Of a DNA stretch of 49,362 nucleotides, positions 35,879 through 46,468 are shown piece after piece. The notes under the pieces are model-generated. The model was not told where the DNA came from, did not search any database, and saw only the letters and a list, made by a program, of their open reading frames with translations. Numbering within the stretch: the stretch's first letter is position 1; every line of letters starts with the position of its first letter. Made by a program: the position numbers and the translations under genes. This DNA comes from Flavobacterium psychrophilum (GTDB lineage: Bacteria; Bacteroidota; Bacteroidia; Flavobacteriales; Flavobacteriaceae), in the NCBI GenBank assembly GCA_945866505.1, contig CAMBHH010000002.1:1-49362 (forward strand), given 5' to 3'.

Positions 35879-35973
35879 TTCAAAATAATTTTAAAATTAG
35901 TAACATTTTGTATATTAACAATTTAATGTATAATATGTTTAATTTTTTAATGATTTATAAGTTTCAAATATAT

Positions 35974-36006
35974 AAAAAAAAAGACAACCGTTTCAAGTTG
36001 TCTTTT
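35974..36006 (-). terminator. Terminator of icd
   Basis: A 10-bp stem (35979-35988 with 35997-36006), 8-base loop, and a long U-run on the minus strand. Confidence 0.9.
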
Positions 36007-36033
36007 AAAATTTAATAGCTAAATAATATTGTA

Positions 36034-38340
<2,307 letters not shown>

Positions 38341-38484
38341 TTAAAAAATTATGAAATTATGATTATTTAATTTGTAAACAACGAATTTTTAAAAATTGAG
38401 TTCATTTTTTATCGAAATGAGAATCCAAGATCATACATCAAAATAAGGGCAATCTTTTTTTATAACAAGCAAGGTCATTTTTGT

Positions 38485-38517
38485 CCAAAAAAAACTCCCA
38501 AACGAATTGGGAGTTTT
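38485..38517 (-). terminator. Terminator of rplS
   Basis: An 11-bp stem (38491-38501 with 38507-38517), 5-base loop, followed by U-rich sequence on the minus strand. Confidence 0.9.
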
Positions 38518-38536
38518 ATGACAAGAAAATATTTGA

Positions 38537-38887
38537 CTATCTTCTTTTATCTCTAATCTTAGCTTTTTTACCAGTAAGTTCTCTAAAGTAGTAAATTCTA
38601 GCTCTACGAACAGCACCTTTTTTGTTGATTTCAATTTTTTGCAAAGCTGGCAAGTTAACGGGGAAGATACGCTCTACTCCAATAGCACCTGACATTTTAC
38701 GAATTGTGAAAGTTTCTGTATTTCCAGAACCTCTTCTTTGAATCACAACACCTTTAAAAAACTGTGTTCTTGTTTTTTCCCCCTCTTTAATTTCATAGAA
38801 AACTGTGATAGTATCTCCAGCTCCGAATACAGGGAAATCTTTTCTTGTTACAAATTCGTCTTGAACGAATTTCAATAAATCTGCCAT
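38537..38887 (-). CDS. rplS: 50S ribosomal protein L19
   Basis: 116 residues, matching bL19, which sits at the 30S-50S interface. MADLLKFVQDEFVTRKDFPVFGAGDTITVFYEIKEG, TRTQFFKGVVIQRRGSG, TFTIRKMSGAIGVERIFPVNLP and RAKIYYFRELTGKKAKI-like RARIYYFRELTGKKAKIRDKRR are characteristic. It lies 109 bases downstream of trmD, the usual bacterial neighbour, and has its own well-formed promoter between the two plus a terminator after it. Confidence 0.98.
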   Translation of the reverse strand: MADLLKFVQDEFVTRKDFPVFGAGDTITVFYEIKEGEKTRTQFFKGVVIQRRGSGNTETFTIRKMSGAIGVERIFPVNLPALQKIEINKKGAVRRARIYYFRELTGKKAKIRDKRR

Positions 38888-38959
38888 TTTATTTTATATT
38901 TATGGTTTTAAAAAGAGCAACATTCACGGTTTTCGCCAGAGGTTGGTCAATTGAGGGTG

Positions 38960-38989
38960 CAAAAGTAAAAAATAATTATGAATTATCAA
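38960..38989 (-). promoter_or_regulatory. rplS promoter
   Basis: On the minus strand TTG (complement of 38987-38989), 19 bases, then TACTTTTG (complement of 38960-38967). The leader is about 72 bases, long enough for ribosomal-protein feedback control (inference). Confidence 0.65.
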
Positions 38990-39006
38990 TTATGAATTAT
39001 GAATTA
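38972..39006. repeat. AATTATGA tandem repeat
   Basis: About four imperfect copies of an 8-base unit (AATTATGA, with one AATTATCA) overlap the trmD 3' end and hold the -33 element of rplS. The last trmD codons (NNS, stop) are made of this repeat. Confidence 0.6.
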
Positions 39007-39683
39007 TTTTCTTCGAGCAAATCCGGTCGTCGGTTTTTAGTTTGTTCATATGCCATATCTTCCCGCCATTTGTCGATTTTGGCAAAATTTCCGCTAGTCA
39101 AAACTTCGGGAACTTTCCAACCTTTGTAATCGGCTGGCCTAGTATATATTGGTCCTGACAATAAATTATCCTGAAAACTATCTGTCAAAGCCGAGGTTTC
39201 GTCGCTTAATACTCCGGGAATCAATCGTATTAGCGAATCGCACAAAACCAAAGCGCCCAATTCTCCACCACTTAAAACATAATCGCCAATAGAGATTTCT
39301 TTGGTGATAAAATGGTCACGAACCCTTTGATCTACTCCTTTGTAATGACCACAAAGAATAATAATATTCTCGTACATCGACATCGTGTTGGCCATTTTTT
39401 GGTTCAGCGTTTCGCCGTCGGGCGACATATAAATAACTTCGTCGTAGATTCTTTCGCTTTTCAAATGCGTGATGCAATCGTCAATGGGTTGAATGTTCAT
39501 AACCATTCCAGCACCGCCACCATAAGGATAATCATCTACACTCTTTTGTTTGTTAGTCGTGTAATCTCGTAGATTATGGAAATGAACTTCTACAATTCCT
39601 TTATCGATGGCGCGTTTCATCATCGAAGCCTGAAACGGACTTTTAAGTAAATCAGGTAAAACTGTAATTATATCTATGCGCAT
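38997..39683 (-). CDS. trmD: tRNA (guanine(37)-N(1))-methyltransferase
   Basis: 228 residues. It methylates G37 next to the anticodon and prevents frameshifting. [29 protein letters not shown], the trefoil-knot SAM site [65 protein letters not shown] and the partner-site segment [23 protein letters not shown] are all present. The C-terminal [18 protein letters not shown] segment is [29 protein letters not shown]. The last residues come from an AT-rich tandem repeat. It precedes rplS as in most bacteria, but rimM is not adjacent here. Confidence 0.97.
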   Translation of the reverse strand: MRIDIITVLPDLLKSPFQASMMKRAIDKGIVEVHFHNLRDYTTNKQKSVDDYPYGGGAGMVMNIQPIDDCITHLKSERIYDEVIYMSPDGETLNQKMANTMSMYENIIILCGHYKGVDQRVRDHFITKEISIGDYVLSGGELGALVLCDSLIRLIPGVLSDETSALTDSFQDNLLSGPIYTRPADYKGWKVPEVLTSGNFAKIDKWREDMAYEQTKNRRPDLLEENNS

Positions 39684-39701
39684 TTTTTATTTTCTAGTTT
39701 G

Positions 39702-39709
39702 CAAAGTTA
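39702..39709 (-). promoter_or_regulatory. -7 element of trmD
   Basis: TAACTTTG on the minus strand, 18 bases before the trmD ATG. Confidence 0.4.
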
Positions 39710-39729
39710 GGGTTCTAAAAATTAAAAAA

Positions 39730-40173
39730 CTAAGCCCCAAATTGTCTTAAATGATGATCTATGTGATTCCACATCAATTTGTCCCAATCTTCAAAAGTCA
39801 TTTTGCCCCAAAATGGATGGTTTGATATAGTAATTTCATCACGCCCTTTTGAAAAACGTTTAAAATTGTCAATTAGTTCTTTTTTTGATGCTTCAAAATC
39901 ATAGCTTTCTTTAAAAATAAATTCAGGTGCAGTTGGGCTATTTTTCTTAAATTCTGAATTTAGAATTTTGTTTTTCATCATTCCTCCTAGGAATCTCATT
40001 ATGAAATTTATTTTTAAAGTTTTTTCACCAAAGGCTATCAGTATAGCTTCGTTAGTGTGTTTAAACATTTGTTCCACCCTCATTTTTCCCCATAGTGCTT
40101 GGCTTTTTGGAGTTAATGATTCGATTCTAGAAATTATTTGCAGATTATCTGCTGAGTTAAAAATAGACTTCAT
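39730..40173 (-). CDS. DUF1569 (DinB-like) protein
   Basis: 147 residues. The helical bundle pattern of DUF1569, part of the DinB/YfiT superfamily, is seen in MKSIFNSADNLQIISRIESLTPKSQALWGKMRVEQMFKHTNEAILIAFGE and the C-terminal MTFEDWDKLMWNHIDHHLRQFG. The histidines His39 and HIDHH are placed as metal ligands in this superfamily. Members include thiol-dependent transferases and metal hydrolases, but the reaction here is unknown. It is cytoplasmic. A -7-like element is at 40197-40204. It is divergent from the PPIase gene. Confidence 0.9.
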   Translation of the reverse strand: MKSIFNSADNLQIISRIESLTPKSQALWGKMRVEQMFKHTNEAILIAFGEKTLKINFIMRFLGGMMKNKILNSEFKKNSPTAPEFIFKESYDFEASKKELIDNFKRFSKGRDEITISNHPFWGKMTFEDWDKLMWNHIDHHLRQFGA

Positions 40174-40196
40174 CGCTCGTAAATTTTAAAATAATT

Positions 40197-40204
40197 CAAA
40201 AATA
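40197..40204 (-). promoter_or_regulatory. -7 element of the DUF1569 gene
   Basis: TATTTTTG on the minus strand, 23 bases before the ATG. Confidence 0.4.
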
Positions 40205-40238
40205 CAATTATACAGTATTCATTCTATAAATTTAATAT

Positions 40239-40246
40239 TAAATTTG
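40239..40246 (+). promoter_or_regulatory. -7 element of the PPIase gene
   Basis: TAAATTTG, 25 bases before the ATG at 40272. Confidence 0.4.
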
Positions 40247-40271
40247 CACCTCAATAAAAAAATAATAAAAA

Positions 40272-41204
40272 ATGGAAAACGGAATATACGCTAAATTCAA
40301 CACCCAAAAAGGTTCGATTTTAGTAAAATTAACACACGATTTGACGCCAGGAACTGTTGGGAACTTCGTAGCTCTTGCTGAAGGTAATATGGAAAACAAA
40401 ATCAAACCTCAAGGACAAAAATTTTATGACGGTTTAAATTTTCACAGAGTCATTCCTAATTTTATGATTCAGGGAGGATGTCCTCTTGGAACAGGAACAG
40501 GAGATCCAGGTTATAAATTTGATGATGAGTTTCACCAAGATTTGCGTCACGATACGCCAGGTGTTTTGTCAATGGCAAATTCAGGACCAGGCTCAAACGG
40601 TTCTCAATTTTTTATCACACACGTTGCAACACCTTGGTTAGACGATAAACACACCGTTTTTGGAAATGTAATCGAAGGGCAAGATGTGGTAGATGCTATT
40701 GCACAAGGCGATAAATTAGAAACACTTGAGATCATTAGAGTAGGAGAGGAAGCTAAAAGCTGGAATGCAATCGAAGCTTATGTGGGTTTGAAAGGTGCTC
40801 GTTTGAAAAAATTAGAAGCTTTAAAAGCAGAATCAGAAGCAAAAATGGAAAAATTAGCTGCTGGATTCGAAAAAACCGATAGCGGTTTGCGTTACCAATT
40901 CATTCAAAAAGGAGACGGTAAGCAAGCAGAAGCGGGAAAAACAGTTTCGGTTCATTACGAAGGTTCTTTAGAAAACGGAAAAGTGTTTGACTCTTCTTAT
41001 CCAAGAAAAAAACCAATCGAATTCAAGTTAGGTATTGGGCAAGTTATTGAAGGTTGGGACGAAGGAATTGCTTTATTGAAAGTGGGTGACAAAGCCCGTT
41101 TCGTAATTCCATCGGACTTAGGATATGGGCCAAGTGGAGCAGGAGGAGTGATTCCGCCAAACGCTACTTTGATTTTTGACGTTGAACTAATGGATGTAAA
41201 ATAG
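40272..41204 (+). CDS. Dual-family peptidyl-prolyl isomerase, cyclophilin-FKBP fusion
   Basis: 310 residues without a signal peptide, so cytoplasmic. Residues 1-155 are a cyclophilin domain: [84 protein letters not shown] and [14 protein letters not shown]. After a helical linker (about 170-200) an FKBP domain follows: [71 protein letters not shown] and [15 protein letters not shown]. Both active sites look complete. It catalyses cis-trans isomerisation of prolyl bonds and may act as a folding helper. The cyclophilin-first order is a known but uncommon arrangement found in flavobacteria. It is a single-gene unit with its own terminator. Confidence 0.95.
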   Translation: MENGIYAKFNTQKGSILVKLTHDLTPGTVGNFVALAEGNMENKIKPQGQKFYDGLNFHRVIPNFMIQGGCPLGTGTGDPGYKFDDEFHQDLRHDTPGVLSMANSGPGSNGSQFFITHVATPWLDDKHTVFGNVIEGQDVVDAIAQGDKLETLEIIRVGEEAKSWNAIEAYVGLKGARLKKLEALKAESEAKMEKLAAGFEKTDSGLRYQFIQKGDGKQAEAGKTVSVHYEGSLENGKVFDSSYPRKKPIEFKLGIGQVIEGWDEGIALLKVGDKARFVIPSDLGYGPSGAGGVIPPNATLIFDVELMDVK

Positions 41205-41247
41205 TTTTAAGGTTCGAGTATTAAGTATAAAGACTAAAGTTATTTAC

Positions 41248-41279
41248 AAATCCCAAGGCGAGAGTTTTGGGATTTTTTG
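41248..41279 (+). terminator. Terminator of the PPIase gene
   Basis: A 9-bp stem (41248-41256 with 41267-41275) followed by T-rich sequence. Confidence 0.8.
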
Positions 41280-41320
41280 TTGCTGCAAAAGTTTAAATCA
41301 CTTCTGTAAATGATTGCGAA

Positions 41321-41349
41321 TTGTATAGTAATTTATTTAACTATATTTG
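41321..41349 (+). promoter_or_regulatory. Promoter of the S10 peptidase gene
   Basis: TTG at 41321-41323, 18 bases, TATATTTG at 41342-41349. The ATG lies 67 bases downstream. Confidence 0.55.
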
Positions 41350-41415
41350 CTACCAATGCTGTATTCTTAGCTGGATCACATGATTATTTTCTAAAAAACA
41401 TTTAATAAAATTTTT

Positions 41416-42957
41416 ATGAAAAAAACGTTACTTTCATCAGTTTTAATTTGCTTTTTGAGCTTAGTAACTTCTGCTCAACAACCGAAACCAGAGTTAGATT
41501 CTTCAAAAAAGCCAGTCGTTAAAGAAGATAATTCGGCGGCTAATATCCCTTTCAACCCCGATTCAAATGTAGTTTCGCAACATAGTACGACTATAAAAGG
41601 GCAACGTGTTTCTTTTCATGCAACCGCTGGAACAATGCCTGTTTGGGATGAGGATGGAAAAGTCATGGCAGGTTTGTTTTATACCTATTACGAACGTTCA
41701 GATGTGAAAGATCGTGACAGTCGTCCCTTGGTTATTTCATTTAATGGCGGTCCAGGTTCAGCTTCGGTTTGGATGCAAATTGCTTATACAGGCCCCAAAT
41801 TATTGAACATTGATGACGAGGGTTATCCAATTCAGCCTTATGGAATTAAGCAAAATCCCTATTCGATTTTGGATATTGCGGATATTGTTTATGTAAATCC
41901 CGTGAACACAGCTTATTCCAGAGCAATAAATAAAGACATTCCGAAAGAGAAATTTTTTGGTGTAAATGCAGACATTAAGTATTTGGCGACTTGGATCAAT
42001 ACATTTGTAACGCGCAACAATCGTTGGGCTTCACCAAAATACCTCATTGGCGAAAGTTACGGAACGACAAGAGTTTCCGGACTTGCTTTAGAATTACAAA
42101 ACAAGCAGTGGATGTATCTTAATGGAGTTGTTTTAGTATCACCAACAACATTGGGAATTGCGAGAGGTGTCGCATCAGAAGCTGCTCTTAAATTACCCTA
42201 TTTTGCCGCAACAGCTTGGTATCATAAAATGTTAGCTGCCGATTTACAGAAAAAAGACTTGACTGAAATGCTACCTGAAGTAGAAGATTTTACTATCAAC
42301 GAATTAATTCCTGCAGTCAGCAAAGGAGGTTTTTTGGACGAAAATAAACGGAAAGAAATTGCGGTTAAGATGTCTCGATATTCTGGTTTATCTGAAAAAG
42401 TGATTTTACAAAACAATTTAGATGTGCCTTTAAATTATTTTTGGAAGGAGCTATTGCGGGAAAAAGGATATACGGTGGGACGATTGGATTCCCGTTACAA
42501 GGGGATAGACCGCAAAGATGCTGGTGATAATCCTGATTTTAATTCGGAACTTACTTCGTGGTTGCACTCTTTTACTCCTGCGATAAATATTTATCTTCGA
42601 AACAGTCTTAATTACAAAACAGATTTAACGTATAACATGTTTGGTTCAGTAAGGCCGTGGGACATTACTGGAGACGAAACAGGTGAAAATCTAAGACAAG
42701 CAATGGCTCAAAACCCATACTTAAAGGTAATGGTGCAATCGGGTTATTATGATGGAGCCTGCGACTATTTTAATTCTAAATATGATCTTTGGCAAATGGA
42801 TCCAAGCGGAAGATTAAAAGAAAGAATGTCTTGGAAAGGATATCGTAGCGGGCACATGATGTATCTTCGCAAGGAAGATTTAGAGACTGCAAATGAAGAC
42901 ATTAGACAGTTTATAAAAAACTCAACACCAAAAACTGGTCAAGCCGCCAAATATTAA
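41416..42957 (+). CDS. Secreted serine carboxypeptidase-like protein (S10)
   Basis: 513 residues with a signal peptide (MKKTLLSSVLICFLSLVTSAQ). The S10 alpha/beta hydrolase signatures are present: SFNGGPGSASVWM forms the oxyanion hole, Ser214 in IGESYGT is the nucleophile, Asp in YYDGACDYF and His in RSGHMMYL complete the triad near residues 447 and 477. NPVNTAYSRA near 161 takes the place of the usual VGTGFS-like turn. Members cleave C-terminal residues from peptides at acidic pH. The bacterial branch is less studied. It is probably periplasmic and may help peptide use. It has its own promoter and terminator. Confidence 0.92.
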   Translation: MKKTLLSSVLICFLSLVTSAQQPKPELDSSKKPVVKEDNSAANIPFNPDSNVVSQHSTTIKGQRVSFHATAGTMPVWDEDGKVMAGLFYTYYERSDVKDRDSRPLVISFNGGPGSASVWMQIAYTGPKLLNIDDEGYPIQPYGIKQNPYSILDIADIVYVNPVNTAYSRAINKDIPKEKFFGVNADIKYLATWINTFVTRNNRWASPKYLIGESYGTTRVSGLALELQNKQWMYLNGVVLVSPTTLGIARGVASEAALKLPYFAATAWYHKMLAADLQKKDLTEMLPEVEDFTINELIPAVSKGGFLDENKRKEIAVKMSRYSGLSEKVILQNNLDVPLNYFWKELLREKGYTVGRLDSRYKGIDRKDAGDNPDFNSELTSWLHSFTPAINIYLRNSLNYKTDLTYNMFGSVRPWDITGDETGENLRQAMAQNPYLKVMVQSGYYDGACDYFNSKYDLWQMDPSGRLKERMSWKGYRSGHMMYLRKEDLETANEDIRQFIKNSTPKTGQAAKY

Positions 42958-42973
42958 AAACGATAAAACTTAA

Positions 42974-43009
42974 AAAAAGCCTGAAAATCTTTCGAATTTC
43001 AGGCTTTTT
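42974..43009 (+). terminator. Terminator of the S10 peptidase gene
   Basis: A perfect 13-bp stem (42974-42986 with 42997-43009) including its T-tail, loop of about 10 bases. Confidence 0.9.
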
Positions 43010-43034
43010 AGGGTTGGTTAGTTTTTTTTGGTTG

Positions 43035-43064
43035 TTGTAAAATGTTAAAATATTGTTAAATTTG
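43035..43064 (+). promoter_or_regulatory. Candidate promoter P1 of the 49-residue repeat gene
   Basis: TTG at 43035-43037, 19 bases, TAAATTTG at 43057-43064: an exact consensus fit. Confidence 0.55.
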
Positions 43065-43099
43065 AGTACTATGTAAAACAAGATACTGTCTTTTGGATA

Positions 43100-43107
43100 T
43101 ATATTTG
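43100..43107 (+). promoter_or_regulatory. Candidate -7 element P2 of the 49-residue repeat gene
   Basis: TATATTTG, 43 bases after P1. No TTG is at the standard distance, so P1 is the better match; both could be used. Confidence 0.4.
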
Positions 43108-43165
43108 CATAGGATATTATTATATGATTTTAAAAAAAACAAAAAGACTTAAAAATTTAATCATT

Positions 43166-44026
43166 ATGAAAAATTTAATTATTTACTCAGGAATTGCTTT
43201 AGTACTACTTTTGAATATGTATCGTAAATCGTTTACAGTTACTAAAAGAGAAGCTGCACAAGAATTTAACAAAGCGGTAGCGAAAAAAGATTTTAAAACT
43301 TTGCTAGGAAACGAAAAAAGTATAAGCCAAGAAAAAGGTACAAGGATGCCAACAGTTATCAAATTGAAATCAAAAACACTTTGTCTAAAAAGTTTTCCGA
43401 AATTAGCAATAAACATAACAGTGGGCGGAGACGAACCTATCGCTGTGGTTTCAAAAAATATAATGAATAAAACTGCTGATGAACTTATCGCAGAAGATAA
43501 TGTGATTACCGAAAATAACATTTCAAATGAAACGCAAGCCTTGGATTTTGACATTATTAATGACAATACCATTGGTTACGAATGGGTTGAACCAATCGAT
43601 ATTTCTACAACAGAAAAATCTGCTGACCAAATTATTGCAGAAGATAATGTGATTACAGAAAATAACATTTCAAATGAAACGCAAGCCTTGGATTTTGACG
43701 TTATTAATGGCAATACCACTGGTTACGAATTTGTTGAACCAATCAATATTTCTACAACAGAAAAATCTGCTGACCAAATTATTGCAGAAGATAATGTGAT
43801 TACAGAAAATAACATTTCAAATGAAACGCAAGCCTTGGATTTTGACATTATAAATAGCAATACCATTGGCTACGAATATGTTGAGCCAATCAATATTCCT
43901 AAAACAGAAAAATCTGCAGACCAACTTATTGAGGAAGATAATGTGATTACCGAAAATAACATTTCAAATGAAACTCAAGCCTTGGATTTTGAAATTATAG
44001 ATACTATTGCTACAAATAGAAACTAA
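43166..44026 (+). CDS. Exported protein with 49-residue tandem repeats
   Basis: 286 residues from the ATG at 43166. The frame opens at 43124, but MKNLIIYSGIALVLLLNMY at 43166 is a proper signal or anchor segment. A non-repetitive part follows, then from about residue 104 three full units and one partial unit of 49 residues. Each contains AEDNVITENNISNETQALDF and a following IGYE-VEPINI-TTEKSAD segment. The units are acidic and Asn/Thr-rich, with no cysteine. I do not recognise the family, and no T9SS tail is present. It is probably envelope-located (inference). DNA copies are nearly identical, which points to recent expansion. Two promoter-like elements precede it and a bidirectional terminator follows. 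Confidence 0.8.
   Translation: MKNLIIYSGIALVLLLNMYRKSFTVTKREAAQEFNKAVAKKDFKTLLGNEKSISQEKGTRMPTVIKLKSKTLCLKSFPKLAINITVGGDEPIAVVSKNIMNKTADELIAEDNVITENNISNETQALDFDIINDNTIGYEWVEPIDISTTEKSADQIIAEDNVITENNISNETQALDFDVINGNTTGYEFVEPINISTTEKSADQIIAEDNVITENNISNETQALDFDIINSNTIGYEYVEPINIPKTEKSADQLIEEDNVITENNISNETQALDFEIIDTIATNRN
43475..44020 (+). repeat. 147-bp in-frame tandem repeat
   Basis: Units begin at 43475, 43622, 43769 and 43916, exactly 147 bases apart. The fourth is cut short after about 104 bases. The stretch coding for EDNVITENNISNETQALDF is almost invariant at DNA level in all four copies, while the spacer between copies varies. Confidence 0.95.
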
Positions 44027-44082
44027 AAAAAGTATAAATCAATAAGTATTGCGAATCAGGGAGGTAAAGAGATTTTACCAAT

Positions 44083-44120
44083 AAAAAAGCACCATTATGG
44101 CTATATAATGATGCTTTTTT
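44083..44120. terminator. Bidirectional terminator between convergent genes
   Basis: A-rich left arm and T-rich right arm (about AAAAAAGCA with TGCTTTTTT, plus an inner CATTAT/ATAATG stem) give a U-run on either strand, serving the repeat gene (+) and the DUF2238 gene (-). Confidence 0.8.
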
Positions 44121-44129
44121 TATGTTTAA

Positions 44130-44738
44130 TTAGGAAGCGATTTGTGTTTTTCGCAATTGCTTATCCTGAATTTTAGAAAATAAAATTAAACCTACTGTGG
44201 CTCCAATTGTGGCAAACAACATATCCGATTGCGTGTCCCAAACATAGCCTTGCGTCCCTAAAAACGCATCGCCGCCATCACCAGTAGCTAAAGAAACCCA
44301 CCATTCAATCCATTCGTAAGCGGCACTTATCGCCAAACAAATCGCTACAATAATGAAGTTGAAAAAACTGGGATTGCGAATTACTTCCTTCCGGATAAAT
44401 AACTCACGGATGATCATAGCAGGAACCAATCCTTGTGCAAAATGTCCAACCTTGTCATAATTATTTCTACTTTGATGAAAAATTTCTCGTATGTAATCAA
44501 AAAGCGGAACTTCGGCATACGTATAATGTCCGCCCACAAAGAGAATAATGCAATGAATCAGAATTAGAAAATAGGTAAAATCAGTAAACCGGAACTTTTT
44601 GAATGTCAGTGCTACTATTGAAACGCCAATAATTGCTGGGATAATTTCTAAGAAACAGGTAAATCCTTCTTTTGGATTTATGATTGACCAGATTAATGTT
44701 CCAAAGAACACGACCAGCATTAAGTAGATATTTTTCAT
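44130..44738 (-). CDS. DUF2238 inner-membrane protein (YjdF-like)
   Basis: 202 residues with about six membrane helices, including IYLMLVVFFGTLIWSII, IIPAIIGVSIVAL, YFLILIHCIILFVGG, FNFIIVAICLAISAAYEWIEW and DMLFATIGATVGLILFS. The conserved YAEVPLFDYIREIFHQSRNNYDKVGHFAQGLVPAMIIREL and AYEWIEWWVSLATGDGGDAFLGTQGYVWDTQSDM match the DUF2238/YjdF family. The conserved His, Asp and Glu in these loops could form a buried polar site. The function is unknown. It is convergent with the repeat-protein gene and divergent from the ABC ATPase gene. Confidence 0.92.
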   Translation of the reverse strand: MKNIYLMLVVFFGTLIWSIINPKEGFTCFLEIIPAIIGVSIVALTFKKFRFTDFTYFLILIHCIILFVGGHYTYAEVPLFDYIREIFHQSRNNYDKVGHFAQGLVPAMIIRELFIRKEVIRNPSFFNFIIVAICLAISAAYEWIEWWVSLATGDGGDAFLGTQGYVWDTQSDMLFATIGATVGLILFSKIQDKQLRKTQIAS

Positions 44739-44825
44739 TAATTACTATTACGTTTACTATTCCTTTTGGCTAAATTATAGAAATAAATTCAATACGATTA
44801 TAAAGGTTTACTTTTAATAAGGTTG

Positions 44826-44833
44826 TAAATTTG
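44826..44833 (+). promoter_or_regulatory. -7 element of the ABC ATPase gene
   Basis: TAAATTTG, 18 bases before the ATG at 44852. Confidence 0.45.
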
Positions 44834-44851
44834 CAACTTTAAATATATAAA

Positions 44852-45805
44852 ATGCTTGTAGTAAAAAATATTTCCTTCACCTATATCGAAAATCCAGTAA
44901 TCGAGAATATTAGTTTCGAAATTGCCAAAGGCCAAAATGTGGCTGTCATTGGCGAAAGCGGTTGCGGTAAAAGTACTTTGCTAAAATTACTGTATGGCTT
45001 GTATAATCTGGATAATGGCGAAATATTTTATGATGATAATCCAATTCTTGGTCCAAAATTTAATCTTATTCCTGGCGAAGATTACATCAAATATTTAGCA
45101 CAGGATTTCGATTTAATGCCGTACATAACGGTCGAAGAAAATGTAGGTAAGTTTTTGTCTAATATCTACAAAACCGAAAAAAAAGCACGAGTTCAAGAAT
45201 TATTAGAAATGGTCGAAATGACCCAATTTGCCAAAGTTAAAGCAAAATATTTGAGCGGTGGTCAGCAGCAAAGAGTAGCACTGGCGAGGGTTTTAGCATT
45301 GGAACCTGAAATTCTTTTATTGGATGAACCTTTTAGCCAAATCGATTCCTTTAGAAAAAATTCGTTGCGTCGAAATTTATTCAATTATTTCAAGAAAAAA
45401 CAAATTACCTGCATTATTGCGACTCACGATAGCACCGAAGCTTTGTCATTTTCAGATGAAACTATGGTGTTGCAAAACGGAAAATTAATAGCCAAAGGAA
45501 ATTCACGAGAACTATATGATAATCCGCCAAGTTTTTATGTTGCTTCGCTTTTTGGAGAAGTAAATGAGTTGAAATTATCTCATTTTGTAGCTTTAGAAGA
45601 GGCAGACGAAATAGTATTGTTGTATCCTCACCAACTAAAAATTGTCGAAGAAAGCAAAATGAAAGCCGTTGTTAAGCAATGTTATTTCAAAGGGAGTCAT
45701 TATTTGGTCAAAGCTGCTTTTGAGCGCAAAGTTATTTTCTTCGAGCATTATTCAGAGTTGTATTTGAATCAAGAAGTCAGTTTGGGCATTGCTGCTAAAT
45801 TATAA
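44852..45805 (+). CDS. ABC transporter ATP-binding protein without adjacent permease
   Basis: 317 residues. Walker A GESGCGKST (34-42), Q-loop LAQDFDLMPYITVEENV, signature LSGGQQQR, Walker B EILLLDEPFSQID and the switch His in IATHDSTEALSF are complete, so it should hydrolyse ATP. After about residue 235 an 80-residue C-terminal domain (LYPHQLKIVEESKMKAVVKQCYFKGSHYLVKAAF) resembles the TOBE-like regulatory domain of PotA/FbpC-type import ATPases. No permease or binding protein is next to it, so its membrane partner must be encoded elsewhere. Import of an oxyanion, iron or polyamine is possible from family likeness only. Confidence 0.93.
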   Translation: MLVVKNISFTYIENPVIENISFEIAKGQNVAVIGESGCGKSTLLKLLYGLYNLDNGEIFYDDNPILGPKFNLIPGEDYIKYLAQDFDLMPYITVEENVGKFLSNIYKTEKKARVQELLEMVEMTQFAKVKAKYLSGGQQQRVALARVLALEPEILLLDEPFSQIDSFRKNSLRRNLFNYFKKKQITCIIATHDSTEALSFSDETMVLQNGKLIAKGNSRELYDNPPSFYVASLFGEVNELKLSHFVALEEADEIVLLYPHQLKIVEESKMKAVVKQCYFKGSHYLVKAAFERKVIFFEHYSELYLNQEVSLGIAAKL

Positions 45806-46033
45806 ATAGCCATTTTTTTATATAAAATATTGATTTCATAAGCTTTATACATTTTTTGTTTTTTAGAAATTTAAAATTTATATTTATAGGGGTTTCTTAC
45901 TGACACATAATATCAACCTTAATATTCACTTAATTTTCTGAATTAGTAATTTTCAAGTCACATAAAACGATAATTTTACGTTTTGTAACGTGGTTTAGAT
46001 ATTTTAGAAACTTCACTTAAAATTTAATTAATT

Positions 46034-46468
46034 ATGAAAAATATAATCATCATTTTGTTCATTTTTATCAATTCTGTGAGTTATTCTCAAAAGTGGCAAA
46101 CTAATTTTGACGAAGCAAAAATTGAAGCTTTAAAAGAAAATAAAAACATTCTTTTAGTGTTTTCAGGATCAGATTGGTGTGCTCCTTGCATAAAATTAGA
46201 CAATGTTGTTTGGAAATCAGAAGATTTCAAAACGGAAGCTGAAAAAAATTGGGTACTCTACAAAGCAGATTTCCCTAAGAAAAAAGCAAATCAATTGCCA
46301 GCTGAACTTGCTGAAAATAATAATAAATTAGCCGAAAAATACAATAAGAATGGTAGTTTTCCATTGGTGATTCTTTTGGACAAAACAGGAAAAGTTATAG
46401 GAATGACTGGCTTCAAGAACATTGGTTCAGCAGATTATATTCAACTTATTCATTCGATGGAGAAATAA
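46034..46468 (+). CDS. Periplasmic thioredoxin-like protein
   Basis: 144 residues with a signal peptide (MKNIIIILFIFINSVSYSQ). The thioredoxin fold carries the redox motif WCAPC (Cys49, Cys52) in LVFSGSDWCAPCIKLD. VLYKADFP, AEKYNKNGSFPLVILLDKTGKVIG with a cis-Pro-like position, and the last helix follow. It should reduce or isomerise disulfides in the periplasm. Its stop codon overlaps the ApbE start by one base (TAATG), so it is first gene of a five-gene operon. Upstream, 228 bases contain no exact TAnnTTTG element; TTACG-TTTT-GTAACG near 45975-45992 is only suggestive. Confidence 0.92.
   Translation: MKNIIIILFIFINSVSYSQKWQTNFDEAKIEALKENKNILLVFSGSDWCAPCIKLDNVVWKSEDFKTEAEKNWVLYKADFPKKKANQLPAELAENNNKLAEKYNKNGSFPLVILLDKTGKVIGMTGFKNIGSADYIQLIHSMEK

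Noticed and set aside
38431..38634. A 67-codon minus-strand frame overlapping rplS
   Set aside because: It lies mostly inside the rplS gene and its terminator in another frame, with no family features; the L19 frame explains the region.
43475..44020. Possible CRISPR array because of regular direct repeats
   Set aside because: The period is 147 bases, divisible by three, with the frame open through all copies; it is a protein-coding tandem repeat.
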